Positions 52,979-60,843 of a DNA stretch of 64,000 nucleotides are shown piece after piece (positions within the stretch are counted from its first letter, which is position 1; the number at the start of each line of letters is the position of its first letter). The position numbers and the translations under genes are program-made. Origin of the DNA: Chryseobacterium vrystaatense (lineage in GTDB: Bacteria; Bacteroidota; Bacteroidia; Flavobacteriales; Weeksellaceae); assembly GCF_000737765.1 (NCBI RefSeq), contig NZ_JPRI01000001.1, positions 1 through 64,000 on the forward strand, written 5' to 3'. The notes below the pieces were generated by a model. The model was not told where the DNA came from, ran no database searches, and saw only the letters and a list, made by a program, of their open reading frames with translations.

Positions 52979-53743
52979 TTATTTTGCTCTTAATCTTTCT
53001 TTAATCCCTTCAATATTTTTCTTCGCAGAATCTTCAAGAATTAAACTGGCACTCATATGGATTCTTGCAGGCATCAATTCATTAAAATGATCGGTCCCTT
53101 CCCACGATACTTTCTTGATTAAAGCTAATGCATCACTGCTTCTGGAAGCTAACGTCTGCATAAATTTTTCTAATTTAGAATCCATTTCTTCAATGTTTTC
53201 TGATACGGAATGATAGACATTGTGCTGTTCTGCCCATTCTGCTGATCTGAAATCAGCATCAATAGCCATTGCAGAAAACTGTGACTTTCCAATTTTTCGT
53301 TCTACATACGGTCCGATCACGAAAGGTCCGATTCCTAAATTAATCTCTGTGAGTGCCAAAGCTGAATCTCTAGTCGCGAAACAGTAATCTGCCCCACAGG
53401 CAATTCCTACTCCTCCACCGGTTGTTTTCCCCTGAACTCTTACCACCACTATTTTCCCACAGTTTCTCATCGCATTCAGAACTTTAGCAAATCCTCCGAA
53501 AAATTTTGTTGAGGCTTCCAGTTCTTCTATAGACAAAAGCTCATCAAAACTTGCTCCTGCACAGAATGCTTTTTCACCTTCACTCTTTACCAAAATAGCC
53601 TTTACTTCCTCTTTAGCGCCTTCATCGAGAATAGTCTGAGCCAGTTTCTCTAAAATAGCACCCGGAAGTGAATTGCTTTTTGGTGTTCCGAAAGTAATTT
53701 CGGCGATATTGTTTTTAATTTCTGATACTACGAATTCGTTCAT
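52979..53743 (-). CDS. Enoyl-CoA hydratase/isomerase family protein
   Basis: 254-aa crotonase-fold enzyme acting on acyl-CoA. The oxyanion-hole motifs are GEKAFCAGASFDELLS near residue 60 and GKTTGGGVGIACGADYCFAT near residue 105; the second catalytic-acid region is NLGIGPFVIGPYVERKIG. Exact substrate cannot be told; phenylacetate degradation (PaaG/PaaB-type step) is possible because a paaZ-like gene lies 7 kb away, but the two are not adjacent. A TATTTTTG box is 23 bases upstream. Confidence 0.88.
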   Translation of the reverse strand: MNEFVVSEIKNNIAEITFGTPKSNSLPGAILEKLAQTILDEGAKEEVKAILVKSEGEKAFCAGASFDELLSIEELEASTKFFGGFAKVLNAMRNCGKIVVVRVQGKTTGGGVGIACGADYCFATRDSALALTEINLGIGPFVIGPYVERKIGKSQFSAMAIDADFRSAEWAEQHNVYHSVSENIEEMDSKLEKFMQTLASRSSDALALIKKVSWEGTDHFNELMPARIHMSASLILEDSAKKNIEGIKERLRAK

Positions 53744-53765
53744 TTTTATTTTAATTGGATTCTTA

Positions 53766-53773
53766 CAAAAATA
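53766..53773 (-). promoter_or_regulatory. -7 box before enoyl-CoA hydratase gene
   Basis: TATTTTTG on the minus strand matches TAnnTTTG, 23 bases before the ATG at 53743. No clear -33 element. Confidence 0.4.
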
Positions 53774-53892
53774 CTAAATACTGGTCTTCTGGAGAAAATT
53801 ATAAGGGATAAAATAAAGATTAAACAACATTCCTAAATCAGTGATTCTCCATACCGCATAAAACGCCTGTACATAAGGCAAAACAAATATCT

Positions 53893-53938
53893 ATTACGTA
53901 TAAATACGGACTCCTGAATTTGGTATTTTCTACTCTAG
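53893..53938 (+). promoter_or_regulatory. ACGTA-palindrome copy and promoter region (tail-collar gene)
   Basis: ATTACGTAT-AA-ATACGGACT (53893-53912) is a third, degenerate copy of the palindrome near the tyrosinase promoters; its left arm is perfect. TTTG at 53919-53922 and a weak -7-like TACTCTAG (53931-53938) follow at the expected distance. The leader to the ATG would be about 110 bases and contains the second conserved element (53999-54028). Confidence 0.45.
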
Positions 53939-53998
53939 TCCGGCCTTATTATATATTGTTCCTTTGGCTTATCAAAAAAACTAACCATCACCGGCGGA

Positions 53999-54028
53999 AT
54001 CCGAAAAGCCCAGAACAGAGTAGGAAAA
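53999..54028 (+). promoter_or_regulatory. Conserved leader element (copy 2)
   Basis: ATCCGAAAAGC, a 7-base spacer, then AGAGTAGGAAAA, 25 bases before the tail-collar start codon. It is the same as the elements before the peptide genes at 23444 and 60633 except for the longer spacer. Confidence 0.6.
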
Positions 54029-54053
54029 CTTAACAACTGAAAAAACTATTATC

Positions 54054-54602
54054 ATGGACGAGTACATTGGAATTGTAAAACTATTTGCGGGAAACTTTGC
54101 CCCTAAAGGCTGGATGTTCTGTGACGGAAGCTTACTGAGAATTTCAAATAATTCTGCTTTATTTTCCATCTTAGGAACCACGTACGGAGGAAACGGTGTA
54201 GACACTTTTGCACTGCCTAATCTGAAAGGACGTATGGCCATAGGAGCTGGAAATGTAAATGCAAACGAATATTATCCTCTGGGAGTTGCAGCAGGAACGA
54301 CACAAAACACAATCATGGCACAGAATCTACCAAGTATCGGATCCGGATTTCAACTGAAAGTTGCCAATGTCAATGCTACAGCTTCTACTCCAACAGCTAC
54401 ATCATCTATTGCTAAAACAGGAACACAGATAGGCAGGGACTTCAATGCAGTACCGGGTTTTGCAGCCGTTGATCCTGATACGGCTCTTAATGCCAGATCG
54501 ATCTCATACATCGGACAAAATCTTCCGATGAATAATATGCCGCCTTACTTAGGGCTGAACTACATCATCTGTATAGAGGGAATTTATCCTTCGCGCAGTT
54601 AA
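54054..54602 (+). CDS. Phage tail-collar domain protein (microcystin-dependent-protein-like)
   Basis: 182-aa protein with the tail-collar start MDEYIGIVKLFAGNFAPKGW, then FCDGSLLRIS, LFSILGTTYGGNG, FALPNLKGRMAIG, and the C-terminal MPPYLGLNYIICIEGIYPSR. This is the short chromosomal form, often annotated microcystin-dependent protein, without other tail genes nearby, so it is not evidence for a prophage. No signal peptide. It is followed 25 bases later by a T9SS-type cargo gene. Upstream it carries both the palindrome and the leader element found at other loci. Function unknown. Confidence 0.88.
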   Translation: MDEYIGIVKLFAGNFAPKGWMFCDGSLLRISNNSALFSILGTTYGGNGVDTFALPNLKGRMAIGAGNVNANEYYPLGVAAGTTQNTIMAQNLPSIGSGFQLKVANVNATASTPTATSSIAKTGTQIGRDFNAVPGFAAVDPDTALNARSISYIGQNLPMNNMPPYLGLNYIICIEGIYPSRS

Positions 54603-54627
54603 AAACAACTTATTTAAAACCTAAATC

Positions 54628-55449
54628 ATGAAAAGAACTATTTTTTTAACCATCTGTAGTCTGTTCATATCTCTACTATCATTCGGGCAGACCAGTACAG
54701 AGCAATTTGAAACCGAATCCAACGGGAGTTCAAGTTTCACTGATAACGGAGTAATCTTCAGTATTATTTCACATGTGGGAGTTTTCGATGTTCAGGCCGA
54801 TTTTCCTGATACAGGATGGAACGGAACAGCGAACGACAACAGGTATATTGATAACTCCAATAATACGGCCTCACCACCGTCTTTCAGTATTAAAACAACT
54901 TCCAATCTGTTTAAAGTAAACAGATTCTGGATGTATCTTTCAGCTCTTAATTTAGATTTGACGGTACAGGGAACCTTAACGGTTACAGGAAGACTGAATG
55001 GAGTAACCAAGTTTACCCAGACAAAATCTAATGGCTTTGCCACTTCTATGACTCCTACCAATGGATACACCCTGATTGATCTTACCAATTTAAACGGTCA
55101 GAATTATTCTAACATCATTATTGATGAGCTTAGACTAACATTAGGAGGAAACTACAGATATGCAGGGTTTGATGCTTTTACCTGGGTAAAAGACAGTGGT
55201 CTTGTACTGGCAGCACAGGAAACAATTGCTTCACAAAAAGTAATAAGCATTTACCCCAATCCTACCAGCGGATCTTTTTCTATTCAGACGGAAGACAATG
55301 CACCTGCTGAGATTTACAGTCAGGATGGGAAACTTATTAAAAAGCTGGATATGAAGAAAGGAACCAATCAGGCAGATATCTCGGAACTTCCGAATGGCGT
55401 TTATATGTTCAAAACACCATCTGGTACCTCCAAGATTATCAAAAAATAA
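54628..55449 (+). CDS. Secreted protein with T9SS type A sorting domain
   Basis: 273-aa exported protein with a signal peptide (residues 1-20, LLSFGQ). The middle domain (about 25-190) is beta-rich with Asn/Thr/Phe-rich strands and no catalytic motif. The C-terminal 70 residues are a clear type A sorting domain: VISIYPNPTSGSFSIQT, then AEIYSQDGKLIKKL, then LPNGVYMFKTPSGTSKIIKK. It is co-transcribed with the tail-collar gene and ends at a terminator. Probably displayed or released at the surface. Confidence 0.85.
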   Translation: MKRTIFLTICSLFISLLSFGQTSTEQFETESNGSSSFTDNGVIFSIISHVGVFDVQADFPDTGWNGTANDNRYIDNSNNTASPPSFSIKTTSNLFKVNRFWMYLSALNLDLTVQGTLTVTGRLNGVTKFTQTKSNGFATSMTPTNGYTLIDLTNLNGQNYSNIIIDELRLTLGGNYRYAGFDAFTWVKDSGLVLAAQETIASQKVISIYPNPTSGSFSIQTEDNAPAEIYSQDGKLIKKLDMKKGTNQADISELPNGVYMFKTPSGTSKIIKK

Positions 55450-55498
55450 AAATTTCATAAGTGATTTGTGCCCTCGAAAAGATTCTAACGCATAAATG

Positions 55499-55531
55499 AG
55501 AAATCCCCTGAACAATCAGGGGATTTTATTT
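55499..55531. terminator. Bidirectional terminator between convergent genes
   Basis: AAATCCCCTGA / TCAGGGGATTT with a short ACAA loop and T-rich sequence to the right. It serves the T9SS cargo gene (plus) and the helicase gene (minus). Confidence 0.8.
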
Positions 55532-58213
55532 TTATCGGGTCCATTTATGAAGATGTTCTATTCTTGCATTCTTTTTTAACAGAGACTGAAACCTCAGCTG
55601 TAATAAAATACGGCGCCCTTCAATAGTTCTTGTAAAGACCAGCTCGGATTTCTCCAGTTGGGCACTCCAGTTTTGAGCAAACAGATCTGCACTTTTTTTA
55701 TTTTTGGCGAAAATTTCAGGTACCGGATAGTATATATATTTTTTCGTAAAGAAAAGTTTCGTCTGTTGTTTAAGCAGGTAACGGGGATTATCTATTTTAG
55801 AAATTACTTCCTGCAAAACCTGAATAAACTGCGATTTCTCATAATGACTTCCTCCCTCAAGATAGCAGAACATATTATTTGTATCTCCTGAACTTACTAC
55901 TTTCATATTTTCAGGAACTGTAGTAATGATTCGCTCATAGATGAGACTCTTCAGAACAACTTCACCAATGAGCCCCAAGTGCCCTGCTATATTTTTGTAT
56001 TTCAGATACTGTCTTAATGCCCGGTAAAATTTTAGTCCGTACGCTACAAATCCCAATCCCCCAAAAAGAAATAAGATCCAGGAAAAGCTTTTAACAGAAT
56101 CAATGGCCTGCATATTCCTGAGTATTCCTAAAAGAATATCCTGTCCAAAAAGCAGAACGGTTGATATCATCACCCTGGAAAGATCCGCTGTCATTTTTCC
56201 AAGATAGGTCATCTTCATATCCTTTACTGCTGCCAGATCACCGGAAGGCACCTTAATTTCTTCCACAAGAATATTTCCTTTATCCAAAGCGGATTTCCAA
56301 CGCTTCGTAAGATCTTTTCTGCTTTTAGCCCATGAAAAACTATCTTGATTAACGGTCGGAATTTCATCTTCCCTTTCAATAGTTTTGATGTGCAGCCTTT
56401 CAAAATTATTTTCAATGGAGGTTTCCTGTTTCGTCGAAATACCTACAAAAGTTTTGAATCGTCTTTTTATAATATCCATGTCCTGACCGCCATTTTCACT
56501 CTGTGGGTCGAAACATACGAGATGCCAAATATTACCGGTCTTTTCAGGAGCATCTTTATCTATTCTGATCACCCTTCCTCTCATCTGGTTAGAGAGAACA
56601 AATGAGCTTACAAAACTGGCGAGTATGAGGGTATTCATTTTGGGAGCATCCCAGCCTTCCCCGAGTAAAGCTTTCGTTCCGATCAAAACCTGAATACAGC
56701 CCTGCTGAAAGATTTCAGTGATGATCTGCACAATATCCTGTCTGATCTGTTCTGTAAGAATAACCTGGATATAATTATTATCATAAATAACAGGAGAAAA
56801 TGATATCTCGGATATCCCTCTTCTGATACACAACTCACTCAGCGTCTCCTTTACAGACATTGGTATAATGACAATGCTCCCTGTAAGAACGCCTATTTTT
56901 TTATTCTGTATGTTCTCCCGTCTCAGTTTTTCAAAAATGGGAATGGCACCTATTGAATCGAGCTGGAGATTATTTTCATTGTCACCGGACAGGTATTCTT
57001 TTTTAATAAAATCGGTAAGAATTACCATTTTAAGATCTTCCTTCAGCACAGAAAATTCAAATTCCACGATATCTTTGATTCCCTGAAGTTTTCCAATACT
57101 GGAATTGAGGATCTGGTTCAAATTTTTATTGTTGAAAAAACTGATAGTCTTTTTTTCAAAAAAACCCTGTCTTTTTAATCTGTTGCCTAAGGCTGTACGA
57201 TGTTCGTCCACATTCTTAAAATTCACCTCATCTACGATCAGGTAAAAGTCAAGAAGTTCTTCGAACCAGAAAAAATCAAATTCGGGAATATACTGATGCT
57301 GATCGCCAATGATTTCAAAGTGAATTTTGGAGATTTCTTTTTTTCTGAAATGAAGATAGATGAGTCCGGAAGTATACGAAGATATATTTTCATAAATCCA
57401 ATCCAAATGTTCCATCGGTTTTTGATAAACAGGGTGCTGTTCTAATGCATGCAGAAGAACATCATCATTTTCAATTTCTTTAAAAAAAGCAGCTGCCTGG
57501 ATATGGTAATGTTCTATTTTCTTCTGTTCTTCGTAGGATGGTAACGTAAAATAGACCAAATCCTGATGCGGACAGAGATCGCCTTCAATCATTAATTCAG
57601 GAACTGAAATCTCCGCATCAATAGGACCGTTCAGCTGAATATATTTTTGCCATTCCAATCCTGAGACATCGAATGGTGGCGTTGCAGTAAGAGAAACAAC
57701 CGTAGGATCTACGGCGGCCTTAAGTTCCATTAAACTTCTCCACCAGGCATTTTTCAAATGATGGGCTTCATCAAAAATAAAAGTTTTCACTTTCAGTTTC
57801 TGGAGTTTCTTTATAATTTCAGCTAAGGAAACCCTGGTCGATTTTGTATCAGCTTCCGTTTCATCATCAGGAAATCCGGACGCTGCATGAATTCCCTGAT
57901 ACGTCGTTACGGTAATAAGTCCGGGATTTTTAATATCTGTGGAGATCCATTCCGGTACTGTTTCCGTGTCAAGAAAAAGTTCGCAAAACCTTTGAACCCA
58001 CTGATTTTTGACGGCTAAAGTTGGCGCAACGATTAATGTTGGCTTATTCAGTCTGAGCATTACTTCCAGCCCTAAAACAGTTTTCCCAGATCCGGGAGGT
58101 GCCGTGACATGTAAGTGATTATTCGTCAGATATTCATCAAGATTATCTAAGAATCTTTTCTGATAAGCACGCCAGCTGTATTTGAATGTTGTATGAGCAG
58201 GAAAAATTGTCAT
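55532..58213 (-). CDS. DEAD/DEAH-box superfamily 2 helicase
   Basis: 893-aa helicase-like protein. Walker A APPGSGKTVLG at about residue 40, DEAHH (Walker B) near 150, SLTATPP (motif III), and in the second RecA-like domain GTKALLGEGWDAP then QMRGRVIRID (motif VI) near 545. The C-terminal 300 residues include two hydrophobic segments (about 690-735), unusual for a helicase, then an Arg/Lys-rich end. It resembles the helicase of type III restriction-like systems but no methyltransferase gene is close. The SMUG2-like glycosylase gene precedes it by 23 bases, so the two form an operon. Role in repair or defence is inferred. Confidence 0.85.
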   Translation of the reverse strand: MTIFPAHTTFKYSWRAYQKRFLDNLDEYLTNNHLHVTAPPGSGKTVLGLEVMLRLNKPTLIVAPTLAVKNQWVQRFCELFLDTETVPEWISTDIKNPGLITVTTYQGIHAASGFPDDETEADTKSTRVSLAEIIKKLQKLKVKTFIFDEAHHLKNAWWRSLMELKAAVDPTVVSLTATPPFDVSGLEWQKYIQLNGPIDAEISVPELMIEGDLCPHQDLVYFTLPSYEEQKKIEHYHIQAAAFFKEIENDDVLLHALEQHPVYQKPMEHLDWIYENISSYTSGLIYLHFRKKEISKIHFEIIGDQHQYIPEFDFFWFEELLDFYLIVDEVNFKNVDEHRTALGNRLKRQGFFEKKTISFFNNKNLNQILNSSIGKLQGIKDIVEFEFSVLKEDLKMVILTDFIKKEYLSGDNENNLQLDSIGAIPIFEKLRRENIQNKKIGVLTGSIVIIPMSVKETLSELCIRRGISEISFSPVIYDNNYIQVILTEQIRQDIVQIITEIFQQGCIQVLIGTKALLGEGWDAPKMNTLILASFVSSFVLSNQMRGRVIRIDKDAPEKTGNIWHLVCFDPQSENGGQDMDIIKRRFKTFVGISTKQETSIENNFERLHIKTIEREDEIPTVNQDSFSWAKSRKDLTKRWKSALDKGNILVEEIKVPSGDLAAVKDMKMTYLGKMTADLSRVMISTVLLFGQDILLGILRNMQAIDSVKSFSWILFLFGGLGFVAYGLKFYRALRQYLKYKNIAGHLGLIGEVVLKSLIYERIITTVPENMKVVSSGDTNNMFCYLEGGSHYEKSQFIQVLQEVISKIDNPRYLLKQQTKLFFTKKYIYYPVPEIFAKNKKSADLFAQNWSAQLEKSELVFTRTIEGRRILLQLRFQSLLKKNARIEHLHKWTR

Positions 58214-58236
58214 GGTGTATAGTTAAACTTAAAATC

Positions 58237-58938
58237 TTACAATGAACATCTTTGTTTTTTTAGTGCTATTATATATTTGTCGATGTATAATTGTTTTTCT
58301 TTTGTTTTATATTGCTGGATATATCTTGGATGTTCAAGAACGGTCATCTTTTCGAATAAGTTTGCTTCTTTATTGAGTTTTGAAATAAATTCCGAATTCT
58401 TTTTACCTAAAACGAAAACTTCGGAGGTATCCACTCCCATACTGATATGCTTCTTCAGAGAGTCAATCATAAACTCTTTTACAGCTTCAAAAAGTTTTTT
58501 ATCATCGTAATAGTTTGCATTAAGCCAGCCTGTTTTTGTTTTTCTTACAATAGCCAGTGGAAATGGTGAGTTGATATAAATATCTCTGTAAAATTCTTCA
58601 GGTCCGCCATAACCTGCAATCATATCATACATGAAAACAGAAGAAATTTCGTGGGTACGCGCAGAATCCATTTTAATCCCACATACGGACTCCAGTCTCT
58701 TTGTATCTGTAAAAGGAACGCCTGTGACTCCGGCTCCATGCCGGCTGGGATTGATACCAATCATCAATTTCCTCTGACTCCTGTCATGATAATATTTGTG
58801 ATAAAATTCCTGCATGACTGTCATCGTTTCCGGATTGTCCAGATAAGGATTCATCACATCAAATCCCTCAGGAAGATCTCCTGAAAACTGAAGATTTTTA
58901 TTGAATTCTATGACGGAATCTGCAAAAGTTGTATTCAT
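58237..58938 (-). CDS. SMUG2-like DNA glycosylase family protein
   Basis: 233-aa protein of the uracil-DNA glycosylase superfamily, SMUG2/DUF4918 group. It shows the water-activating loop MIGINPSRHGAGVTGVPFTD near residue 58 and the C-terminal LEHPRYIQQY, equivalent to the leucine-loop His region. It probably removes damaged or deaminated bases. It is upstream of the helicase by 23 bases, and the DUF4241 gene ends 34 bases upstream of it. Confidence 0.85.
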   Translation of the reverse strand: MNTTFADSVIEFNKNLQFSGDLPEGFDVMNPYLDNPETMTVMQEFYHKYYHDRSQRKLMIGINPSRHGAGVTGVPFTDTKRLESVCGIKMDSARTHEISSVFMYDMIAGYGGPEEFYRDIYINSPFPLAIVRKTKTGWLNANYYDDKKLFEAVKEFMIDSLKKHISMGVDTSEVFVLGKKNSEFISKLNKEANLFEKMTVLEHPRYIQQYKTKEKQLYIDKYIIALKKQRCSL

Positions 58939-58972
58939 TGGACAATTATTTTAAGAATGCTAAGTCATCCGG

Positions 58973-59719
58973 CTAATCTGTATATTCATCATCGTTTTCG
59001 TCCTCTCCCTCTTCAGATAATTCCATTTCAATATCAATAAAGAGGATATAAAGACTGCTGATCTCTCCTTTTGAGTCATAACCAAAATAAACAGGATATA
59101 CTCCATCTCCCAAACCGCTTGCAAATATTGGAATCTGATACTCTGTGCCCGGCACTTTCCAATTGATCCAGTCTCCCAAATCCCTTTGATTATCCGGGTT
59201 TTCATTATAACTTTTGGCAAAAAGTTCTGCAAAATAATCATCGTAAATATTGTCTACATCGAGTTCTGAAATAAACTTATCCACATAAGGGACAACCTGT
59301 GTGTCTGTAATACATGCCAATCCTGCATCTACTACAAAGCCAAAATAATCTTCTCCCTCAGCGTCTCCAAGTTCCTCTTCTCCTATCAATGCCTCTCTGT
59401 ACACAACAGCCGCTTCTTTTGTAAATTCTACCTTAACGGCAGCATAGCGATCTCCCCAATCTTCTAATTTTGCCACAGCAATTTTAACAGGAAAATTACC
59501 TTTAGGTACTTCAACAAAATAAGGTTTTTCCCTTGCATTTAAATATACTAAAGGGTCTCTTACAATCACTTTTCCGGAAGGAATGGATACATTCCCAATT
59601 TCCATTACTTCCATTTTCTGATCCATAATCTCATCTGAAGTAAAATAGGATTCAATATCTACCGGCGAGATAAGAATATCTTTTACTTCTTCCCATTTTT
59701 TCATCCAGGCCTCATTCAT
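58973..59719 (-). CDS. DUF4241 domain protein
   Basis: 248-aa acidic cytoplasmic protein. It fits DUF4241: IPSGKVIVRDPLVYLN, VPKGNFPVKIAVAKLED, FVVDAGLACITDTQ and YPVYFGYDSKGEI. DUF4241 proteins are often in toxin-immunity neighbourhoods. The C-terminus is extremely acidic (EEGEDENDDEYTD). It follows the SMI1/KNR4-like gene by 33 bases. No toxin gene is adjacent. Confidence 0.85.
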   Translation of the reverse strand: MNEAWMKKWEEVKDILISPVDIESYFTSDEIMDQKMEVMEIGNVSIPSGKVIVRDPLVYLNAREKPYFVEVPKGNFPVKIAVAKLEDWGDRYAAVKVEFTKEAAVVYREALIGEEELGDAEGEDYFGFVVDAGLACITDTQVVPYVDKFISELDVDNIYDDYFAELFAKSYNENPDNQRDLGDWINWKVPGTEYQIPIFASGLGDGVYPVYFGYDSKGEISSLYILFIDIEMELSEEGEDENDDEYTD

Positions 59720-59752
59720 AATTGTATGTATATAATTTGTATTAAAATTTAA

Positions 59753-60286
59753 TCAATTGTCAAAATCATCTTCATCTTTCAGTCCTTTTATGAAAGTTTC
59801 AAAGTCTTTAGCCAGAAATATCTTCCGGTAATCATTTTCCTGATCAATATGAACCACTTCAGGTTCTCCATCTTTTCCGCAATTGGAATAATCCAGCAGA
59901 ACCATATCATGACCGGCTGAAGGACAGTCGCAGATATAAATACCGATTGCGGGATATCCCCATTCCTCGATCATAAACTGACTTCCGAGCTCTCCGCAGA
60001 TGGAATAAGTTTTCTCTCTTCCTATTCCCATAATTCCTGTTATCGCTATATGATCGTCTGCCCATGAATTCTCTTCGGTAGTAGGAAAACAGGATTTATC
60101 CACCAAGCCACCGTTCTGAATTCTCATCAGTTCGATATAAGAAGCAGGAAGTTTATAGCCAAGTTCTTCTTCTACGGAAGAAATAAGGTCATCATCCGGA
60201 AAAGGCTCTATATAATCTCTCTCTGAATAACTGCTTTCATTCCAAAAGTCAGTAAAATCAAAGTCTTTGAAAAATTGTAGTTCCAT
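59753..60286 (-). CDS. SMI1/KNR4 (SUKH) family immunity-like protein
   Basis: 177-aa acidic protein with the SUKH pattern: an N-terminal VEEELGYKLPASYIELMRIQNGG, then ITGIMGIG, then PAIGIYICDCPSAGHDMVLLDYS and an acidic end. SUKH proteins are frequent immunity proteins of polymorphic toxin systems. No toxin lies beside it, so it may be an orphan immunity gene or have another role. First gene of a likely four-gene unit with DUF4241, the glycosylase and the helicase. Confidence 0.85.
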   Translation of the reverse strand: MELQFFKDFDFTDFWNESSYSERDYIEPFPDDDLISSVEEELGYKLPASYIELMRIQNGGLVDKSCFPTTEENSWADDHIAITGIMGIGREKTYSICGELGSQFMIEEWGYPAIGIYICDCPSAGHDMVLLDYSNCGKDGEPEVVHIDQENDYRKIFLAKDFETFIKGLKDEDDFDN

Positions 60287-60381
60287 ATGTTGTTTTAAAT
60301 AAATGAGATTCTGATCGTACTGTAAAAGTAATTATCATTTTTAATAAAACCCTTTATTCAATTAAGATTTTTCATCGTTTT

Positions 60382-60418
60382 TCATCCCTGTCAAAGTTTA
60401 CAACCTTGACAGGGATGA
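60382..60418. repeat. Long palindromic hairpin, REP-like
   Basis: TCATCCCTGTCAA / TTGACAGGGATGA, a perfect 13-bp stem with an 11-base centre, lies between the peptide gene and the SUKH gene. It is flanked by A rather than T runs on the minus strand, so it is not a standard terminator. It resembles interspersed palindromes seen in Chryseobacterium genomes (from memory). Confidence 0.5.
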
Positions 60419-60471
60419 TTAAAAAATCCCTTTCAGTAAAACCAAAAGGGAGTATCAATTTATATTTTATT

Positions 60472-60633
60472 TTAGGAATCAGCACATATATAACATGCTC
60501 TTGGAATATTTGGCCATTTTCCAGGGAGACAACAACTTCCCGGAGGGCAAGAATTAGGCAGGCAAGCCCAGTTTGGACCGGCACCTTTTACAGATCTCAA
60601 TTCATTTCTTGAAAGCTTTTTTAAATTTTTCAT
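60472..60633 (-). CDS. Short GA-leader six-cysteine secreted peptide
   Basis: 53-aa precursor, very short. The leader is MKNLKKLSRNELRSVKGA, ending Gly-Ala instead of Gly-Gly; both can be cut by C39 proteases. The 35-residue core is Pro-rich with six cysteines in the pattern C-x4-C-x4-CC-x11-C-x2-C, including an adjacent CC pair like the peptide at 20864. A conserved leader element (60652-60680) lies directly upstream. It has no local transporter and presumably depends on the exporter at 21179. Confidence 0.75.
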   Translation of the reverse strand: MKNLKKLSRNELRSVKGAGPNWACLPNSCPPGSCCLPGKWPNIPRACYICADS

Positions 60634-60651
60634 AGTAATTAGTTTTTAATC

Positions 60652-60680
60652 TTTTTTCCTACTCTATATGCTTTTCGGAT
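60652..60680 (-). promoter_or_regulatory. Conserved leader element (copy 3)
   Basis: On the minus strand, ATCCGAAAAGC, 4 bases, AGAGTAGGAAAAAA, ending 18 bases before the peptide ATG. A TAACTTTA box just upstream (about 60691) could place the transcript start at or just before this element. Confidence 0.6.
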
Positions 60681-60787
60681 TTCGCCTATTAAAGTTACTC
60701 ATTTAAATATAAACTTTTATATAACTATCCAATTTTTCAGACCATTAGACTTTAATTGAATCTTAAAAACTTTCTTCAACCAGTAAA

Positions 60788-60822
60788 AAAAAGTAGCAAT
60801 TTATTGCTAAACTGCTACTTTT
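60788..60822 (-). terminator. Terminator after paaZ-like gene
   Basis: AAAAGTAGCA / TGCTACTTTT with a 14-base loop, followed on the minus strand by six T's. It lies about 20 bases past the stop at 60844. Confidence 0.75.
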
Positions 60823-60843
60823 ATAATTGTTATATTACTTACA

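Noticed and set aside
54054..55449. Prophage or contractile-injection remnant suggested by the tail-collar domain
   Set aside because: No other tail, baseplate, sheath or integrase gene is nearby. The short tail-collar form is common as a chromosomal gene.
60372..60584. Minus-strand frame overlapping the short peptide gene
   Set aside because: It shares bases with the six-cysteine peptide in another frame and runs through the palindrome at 60382. The peptide frame has the conserved leader and upstream element.
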